Assembly: GCA_048594885.1 (NCBI GenBank)
Contig: JBMDXB010000029.1
Location: 69,426 to 133,425, forward strand
DNA: 64,000 nt
Direction: 5' to 3'
Origin: JBMDXB01 sp048594885
GTDB taxonomy: Bacteria; Acidobacteriota; Vicinamibacteria; Vicinamibacterales; 2-12-FULL-66-21
Part shown: piece after piece, positions 60,371 to 64,000 of the stretch
Numbering within the stretch: position 1 is the stretch's first letter
How the letters are laid out: every line of letters begins with the position of its first letter
The notes under the pieces: generated by a model
What the model saw: only the letters and a program-made list of their open reading frames with translations
Told to the model about the DNA's origin: nothing
The model's database searches: none
Made by a program: the position numbers and the translations under genes

Positions 60371-62568
60371 AACTGACCTCAATCCTCGCGCTTGCGGCTG
60401 CCGTGCTCGCGCAGCAGGGGCCGCCGCCGAATCCCAATGCGGCCGCCACCGCCGCGGACCATCAGGACATGATGCGGCAGCTCGGGATCACGGTCCTGCG
60501 CCCGGGCCGGAACGCGAAGGAGGGCGCGCCGAACGCCGCGAATTATGACGAGGCGCTCGCCAATCCATATCCGAAGCTGCCCGATCCGCTGACGCTGAAG
60601 AACGGCCGGAAGGTGACGACCGCCGCGATGTGGTGGAAGCAGCGCCGGGGGGAGATCGTCGAGGACTTCGACCGCGAAGTGGTCGGGCGTGTGCCGCGCC
60701 GCGTCCCCGCCGTCACGTGGCGCGTGAACCGCACCGAGCAGTTCGACGTCGGCGGGCAGCGCGTCATCGGCAAGGAACTGATTGGCGTCGTGGACAATTC
60801 TTCGTACCCGGAGATCGCCGTCGAGATTCAGATGACGCTGGTCACGCCGGCCACCGCGGCGAAGCCCGTGCCGGTGATGATGATGTTCGGGGGACGATCG
60901 GGGATGCCGCCGGCGCCGGGCGCGCCGCCTCCACCGGCGCGCGGATTCGGGCCCGGCCGCGGAGCGCCTCCTGGCGTGCCGCCAGGCCCGATGGATCCAC
61001 CGGCAACCGTGCAGCTCATCGCCGCCGGCTGGGGCTACGCAACGATCAGCCCCGCGAGCATTCAGGCGGACAACGGCGCCGGTCTGACGAAGGGCATCAT
61101 CGGCCTGGTGAACAAAGGGCAGCGACGGCGGCCGGACGACTGGGGCTCGCTGCGGGCGTGGGCGTGGGGCGCGTCACGCGGTCTCGACTACCTCGAGACC
61201 GACAAGGCGGTCGACGCGAAGAAGGTGGGGATCGAAGGCGTGTCGCGGTTTGGCAAGGCTGCGCTCGTGACGATGGCCTACGACCAGCGCTTCGCCGTGG
61301 TGCTCGTCGGATCGTCCGGTGAAGGCGGCGCCAAGCTCCACCGGCGCAACTTCGGCGAAGCGGTCGAGAACCTGACGGCGCCGGGTGAATATCACTGGAT
61401 GGCCGGCAACTTCCTCAAGTACGGCGCCGAGGAGGCGACCTTCGGTCGAAAGACCGCGGCGGACATTCCAGTCGACGCGCACCAACTCATCGCGCTGTGC
61501 GCGCCGCGTCTGACCTTCATCAGCTACGGCATCCCGGAGCGCGGCGATGCGAAGTGGCTCGATCAACAGGGCAGTTATATGGCTGCCGTGGCCGCGCAGC
61601 CGGTGTTCCGCCTGCTCGGCGCGAAGGACCTCGGCGTCTCCGGCGATTACATGAAAGAGAAGATGCCGCCGGTGAACACCGGGCTGCTCGACGGACATCT
61701 CGCGTGGCGCCAGCACGACGGCGGCCACACCGACGGCCCGAACTGGAAGTACTTCATCCCGTGGGCGAGCCGGTTCCTGAAACATCCGCTGCCGCCGACC
61801 TGGCCGCCGGCGCAGACCGGTGCCGACGCGCCAGATCGCGCGGCGCCGCGCACCGACGCGAACTCGACGCTGGCGCACCAGCAATTGCTGCAGAAGGCGA
61901 AGCAGGGCCGGATCGACGTCTATTTTCTCGGCGACTCGATCGTGCGCCGGTGGGGCGCGCTCGATTACCCGGAGCTGCTCGCGAACTGGAAGCAGAACTT
62001 CCACGGCTGGAACGCGGCGAACTTCGGCTGGGGCGCCGACCGTACGCAGAACATCCTGTGGCGGATCGAGAACGGCGAGCTCGATGGGGTCGATCCGAAA
62101 CTGATCGTGTTGCTCGCGGGCACCAACAATGTCGGGACGCAGCCGCGCGACGAGGCCGGCATCGAGGCGATCGTTCGCGGCGTCAAAGCGATCGTCGACG
62201 CCTGCCAGCGGAAAGCGCCGCAGGCGACGATCGTGCTGACGGCGATTCTTCCGCGCAACGACAACATCGCCGTGATGCCGACCATCGACGGGATCAACGC
62301 GAAGCTCTCGACGCTCGCAGACGGCAAGCGGGTTCGCTTCCTGAACATCAACGACCGGCTCGCCGATCGCGACGGCAGACTGTTCGACGGCGTGATGCAG
62401 GACACGCTGCATCCGACGTTGAAGGGGTATCAGATCTGGGCCGACACGCTGAAGCCGATCTTCCACGAGCTGCTCGGCCCGCCCGCCGCTACCGACCTCG
62501 CGCCGCCGCCGACCGGCGACCCCAGCGCCGCCGGCCGTGTCAAAATGGCTTCGTGCGCGCGCTGCTGA
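60367..62568 (+). CDS. Secreted CE15 glucuronoyl esterase fused to SGNH hydrolase
   Basis: A 733-residue two-domain enzyme. A signal peptide (residues 1-16) precedes a CE15-type alpha/beta hydrolase (about 40-470). Its nucleophile elbow is GVSRFGKA (S293) and the catalytic histidine is in QHDGGHTDGPNW (about H454). A Gly/Pro-rich loop lies at about 180-212. A linker (470-505) is followed by an SGNH hydrolase (505-705): GDSIVRRWG with S524, LLAGTNN, and DTLHPTLKGY with the Asp-His pair. CE15 splits ester bonds between lignin and glucuronoxylan; the SGNH half is probably a deacetylase. The start overlaps the symporter stop. Confidence 0.9.
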   Translation: MKLTSILALAAAVLAQQGPPPNPNAAATAADHQDMMRQLGITVLRPGRNAKEGAPNAANYDEALANPYPKLPDPLTLKNGRKVTTAAMWWKQRRGEIVEDFDREVVGRVPRRVPAVTWRVNRTEQFDVGGQRVIGKELIGVVDNSSYPEIAVEIQMTLVTPATAAKPVPVMMMFGGRSGMPPAPGAPPPPARGFGPGRGAPPGVPPGPMDPPATVQLIAAGWGYATISPASIQADNGAGLTKGIIGLVNKGQRRRPDDWGSLRAWAWGASRGLDYLETDKAVDAKKVGIEGVSRFGKAALVTMAYDQRFAVVLVGSSGEGGAKLHRRNFGEAVENLTAPGEYHWMAGNFLKYGAEEATFGRKTAADIPVDAHQLIALCAPRLTFISYGIPERGDAKWLDQQGSYMAAVAAQPVFRLLGAKDLGVSGDYMKEKMPPVNTGLLDGHLAWRQHDGGHTDGPNWKYFIPWASRFLKHPLPPTWPPAQTGADAPDRAAPRTDANSTLAHQQLLQKAKQGRIDVYFLGDSIVRRWGALDYPELLANWKQNFHGWNAANFGWGADRTQNILWRIENGELDGVDPKLIVLLAGTNNVGTQPRDEAGIEAIVRGVKAIVDACQRKAPQATIVLTAILPRNDNIAVMPTIDGINAKLSTLADGKRVRFLNINDRLADRDGRLFDGVMQDTLHPTLKGYQIWADTLKPIFHELLGPPAATDLAPPPTGDPSAAGRVKMASCARC

Positions 62569-63878
62569 TCTCGACCTACGATCTCGGCCATCAGCCGTTC
62601 GGTCTCGCCTCGCCCGCGGCCTGGCTGCGCGACGCGGGCGTAGACGTGGCGTGCGTCGATCTCACGCGCCAGCCGCTGCCGCTCGAGGCCGTTCGCCAGA
62701 GCGACGTCGTCGCCTTCTTCCTGCCGATGCACACGGCGACGCGTCTGGCCCTGCCGGTGATCGAACAGGTGCGTGCGCTGAATCCATCCGCGCGGATTCT
62801 CGCTTACGGACTGTACGCGCCGCTCAACGCGTCGATGCTGCGCGAACGCGGAGTCAGCGAAATCCTCGGCGCGGAGTTCGAAGATGCGCTGGTCTCGGCA
62901 GTCGTCAGCGGCACGGCGGAGGAGGCCGGCGCGATGCCCCGGCTTCAGTTCCGCGTGCCCGAGCGTAGCGGCCTGCCGCCGCTGACGAGGTACGCGACGC
63001 TGCAGGTGGGTGCGGAGCAGCGCATCGCCGGCTATACGGAGGCGAGCCGCGGCTGCAAGCATCGTTGCCGCCACTGTCCCATCGTGCCCGTGTACGACGG
63101 CCAGTTTCGCGTGGTCCAGCCCGACGTCGTGCTCGCGGATGTGCGGGCGCAGGTCGCCGCCGGCGCGCGGCACATGACCTTTGGCGACCCGGACTTCTTC
63201 AACGGACCCCGGCACGCTGTCGCCGTCGTCACCGCGCTCGCGCGCGAGTTCCCGGGAATGACTTACGACGTCACGATCAAGGTCGAGCATCTGCTGCGGC
63301 ACGCCGATCTGCTGCCGCTGCTGCGCGACACCGGATGCGCGTTCGTCACCAGCGCGGTCGAGTCGCTCGACGACCACGTGCTCGCGAAACTGGAGAAGGG
63401 ACACACGCGTGACGATTTCGAGCGCCTCGTCGCGCTCTGCCGGGAGCAGGACCTCACCCTGTCGCCGACGTTCGTCGCATTCACGCCCTGGACGACGATC
63501 GAGGGATATCTCGAGCTGCTGCACACGATCGATCGGCTGGATCTCGTGCCGCAGGTGGCGCCGATTCAGCTCGCCATCCGACTGCTGATTCCCCAGGGCT
63601 CGCGGCTGCTGGAACTGCCAGACATCCGGGACGCCATCCTCCGCTACGATCCGCGCTGGCTGACGTACGTCTGGCGGCACGCGGATCCCCGAATCGATGC
63701 GCTGCAACGTGACGTCGAGCGGTTGGTGGGCGTCCGGATGCAAGGGGAACGTTCGTCCGTGTTCGATCGGATCTGGGCGCTGGCGCACGAGCACGCCGGC
63801 GTCACGGCGGAGCGCCGCCACGCCGGTCTCCTGCCGCGCGCCGCCATTCCCTACTTGAACGAGCCCTGGTACTGTTGA
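62553..63878 (+). CDS. B12-binding-domain radical SAM protein
   Basis: A 441-residue protein. Residues ~1-120 resemble a cobalamin-binding Rossmann domain (LLISTYDLGHQPFGLASPAA, VAFFLPMHTATRL, ILAYGLYAPL). Residues ~155-370 are a radical SAM domain with the cluster motif C168-x3-C172-x2-C175 (SRGCKHRCRHCP), GDPDFFNGP and FVTSAVESL. The C-terminal part is helical. Members of this group catalyse radical methylations or rearrangements on unknown substrates. The GTG at 62553 overlaps the esterase gene by 16 bp; the ribosome-binding site is weak. Confidence 0.88.
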   Translation: MRALLISTYDLGHQPFGLASPAAWLRDAGVDVACVDLTRQPLPLEAVRQSDVVAFFLPMHTATRLALPVIEQVRALNPSARILAYGLYAPLNASMLRERGVSEILGAEFEDALVSAVVSGTAEEAGAMPRLQFRVPERSGLPPLTRYATLQVGAEQRIAGYTEASRGCKHRCRHCPIVPVYDGQFRVVQPDVVLADVRAQVAAGARHMTFGDPDFFNGPRHAVAVVTALAREFPGMTYDVTIKVEHLLRHADLLPLLRDTGCAFVTSAVESLDDHVLAKLEKGHTRDDFERLVALCREQDLTLSPTFVAFTPWTTIEGYLELLHTIDRLDLVPQVAPIQLAIRLLIPQGSRLLELPDIRDAILRYDPRWLTYVWRHADPRIDALQRDVERLVGVRMQGERSSVFDRIWALAHEHAGVTAERRHAGLLPRAAIPYLNEPWYC

Positions 63879-63914
63879 GCGGAACCCATCTCGGAGCAGG
63901 TTGCTCTGATATAG

Positions 63915-64000
63915 ATCGATTGCGGATTGCCGATCGTCGATTGCGGATTGACGGGTAGATCGATTGCGGATTGCCGATCGTCGATTGCGGATTGACGGGA
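63915..64000. repeat. Tandem copies of the 41-bp GATTGCG end-repeat
   Basis: Two copies (63915-63955 and 63959-63999) of ATCGATTGCGGATTGCCGAT... are separated by TAG. Each has one mismatch to the left end of the 51436 element. The window ends inside the array, so this is probably the left half of another long inverted element. It begins 36 bp after the radical SAM stop codon. Confidence 0.92.

Overview
The window is a continuous, gene-dense, high-GC stretch of bacterial chromosome. I infer an acidobacterium, most likely of the Vicinamibacteria group. The grounds are three very large MacB/FtsX-type orphan permeases (two with their own PadR repressor, the 'ADOP' pattern of Acidobacteriota), two ~990-residue secreted BNR-repeat proteins in tandem, IorAB with an ADP-forming acyl-CoA synthetase, and a CE15 glucuronoyl-esterase fusion. 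I saw no rRNA, tRNA, phage, transposase or CRISPR array.

Layout. 0-3.3 kb: a sensor kinase and NtrC-type regulator, then a probable sigma-54 promoter with two matched upstream operators, driving a secreted protein that runs off the left edge. 3.5-8.4 kb: EEP phosphatase and phospholipase D pair, small lipoprotein and zinc-ribbon genes, transglutaminase-like protein, CusF-SCO1 fusion, RRM RNA-binding protein. 8.5-13.6 kb: an ABC ATPase broken by an in-frame amber codon, an ADOP permease, a di-haem cytochrome. 13.9-16.9 kb: LiaF-like membrane proteins with a LytS/LytR-type two-component pair. 17.9-25.1 kb: a seven-gene TetR-controlled efflux operon (HlyD, two ABC ATPases, TolC-like channel, two ABC-2 permeases). 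25.2-34.2 kb: ADOP/PadR, a methyltransferase, DUF72, a DUF5674 gene pair, YheT-like hydrolase, a multi-span membrane protein, DinB. 34.3-43.7 kb: BNR paralogues, LemA/TPM genes, YvcK. 43.8-49.5 kb: VapBC, a second PadR/ADOP pair, an AbrB-PIN module, DUF4920, and a decayed nucleotidyltransferase beside an intact 52-residue gene. 49.5-56.2 kb: ABC-F ATPase, then iorA-iorB-acyl-CoA synthetase, which together should convert aryl pyruvates to aryl acids with ATP formation. 56.4-63.9 kb: LigD-type phosphoesterase, POT transporter, sodium/solute symporter with a CE15-SGNH double esterase, and a B12-binding radical SAM protein.

The most unusual feature is a layer of short repeats over ordinary genes. 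(1) Arrays with a strict 7-bp period but a different heptamer 'word' at different places; several are paired head-to-head as long hairpins and several lie inside gene ends. One is a ~296-bp element bounded by 41-bp perfect inverted repeats. (2) An ~82-bp two-tier hairpin at three sites with a conserved loop. (3) 20-bp REP-like hairpins in inverted pairs at three sites. These repeats supply stop codons, C-terminal tails and one apparent signal peptide to neighbouring genes.
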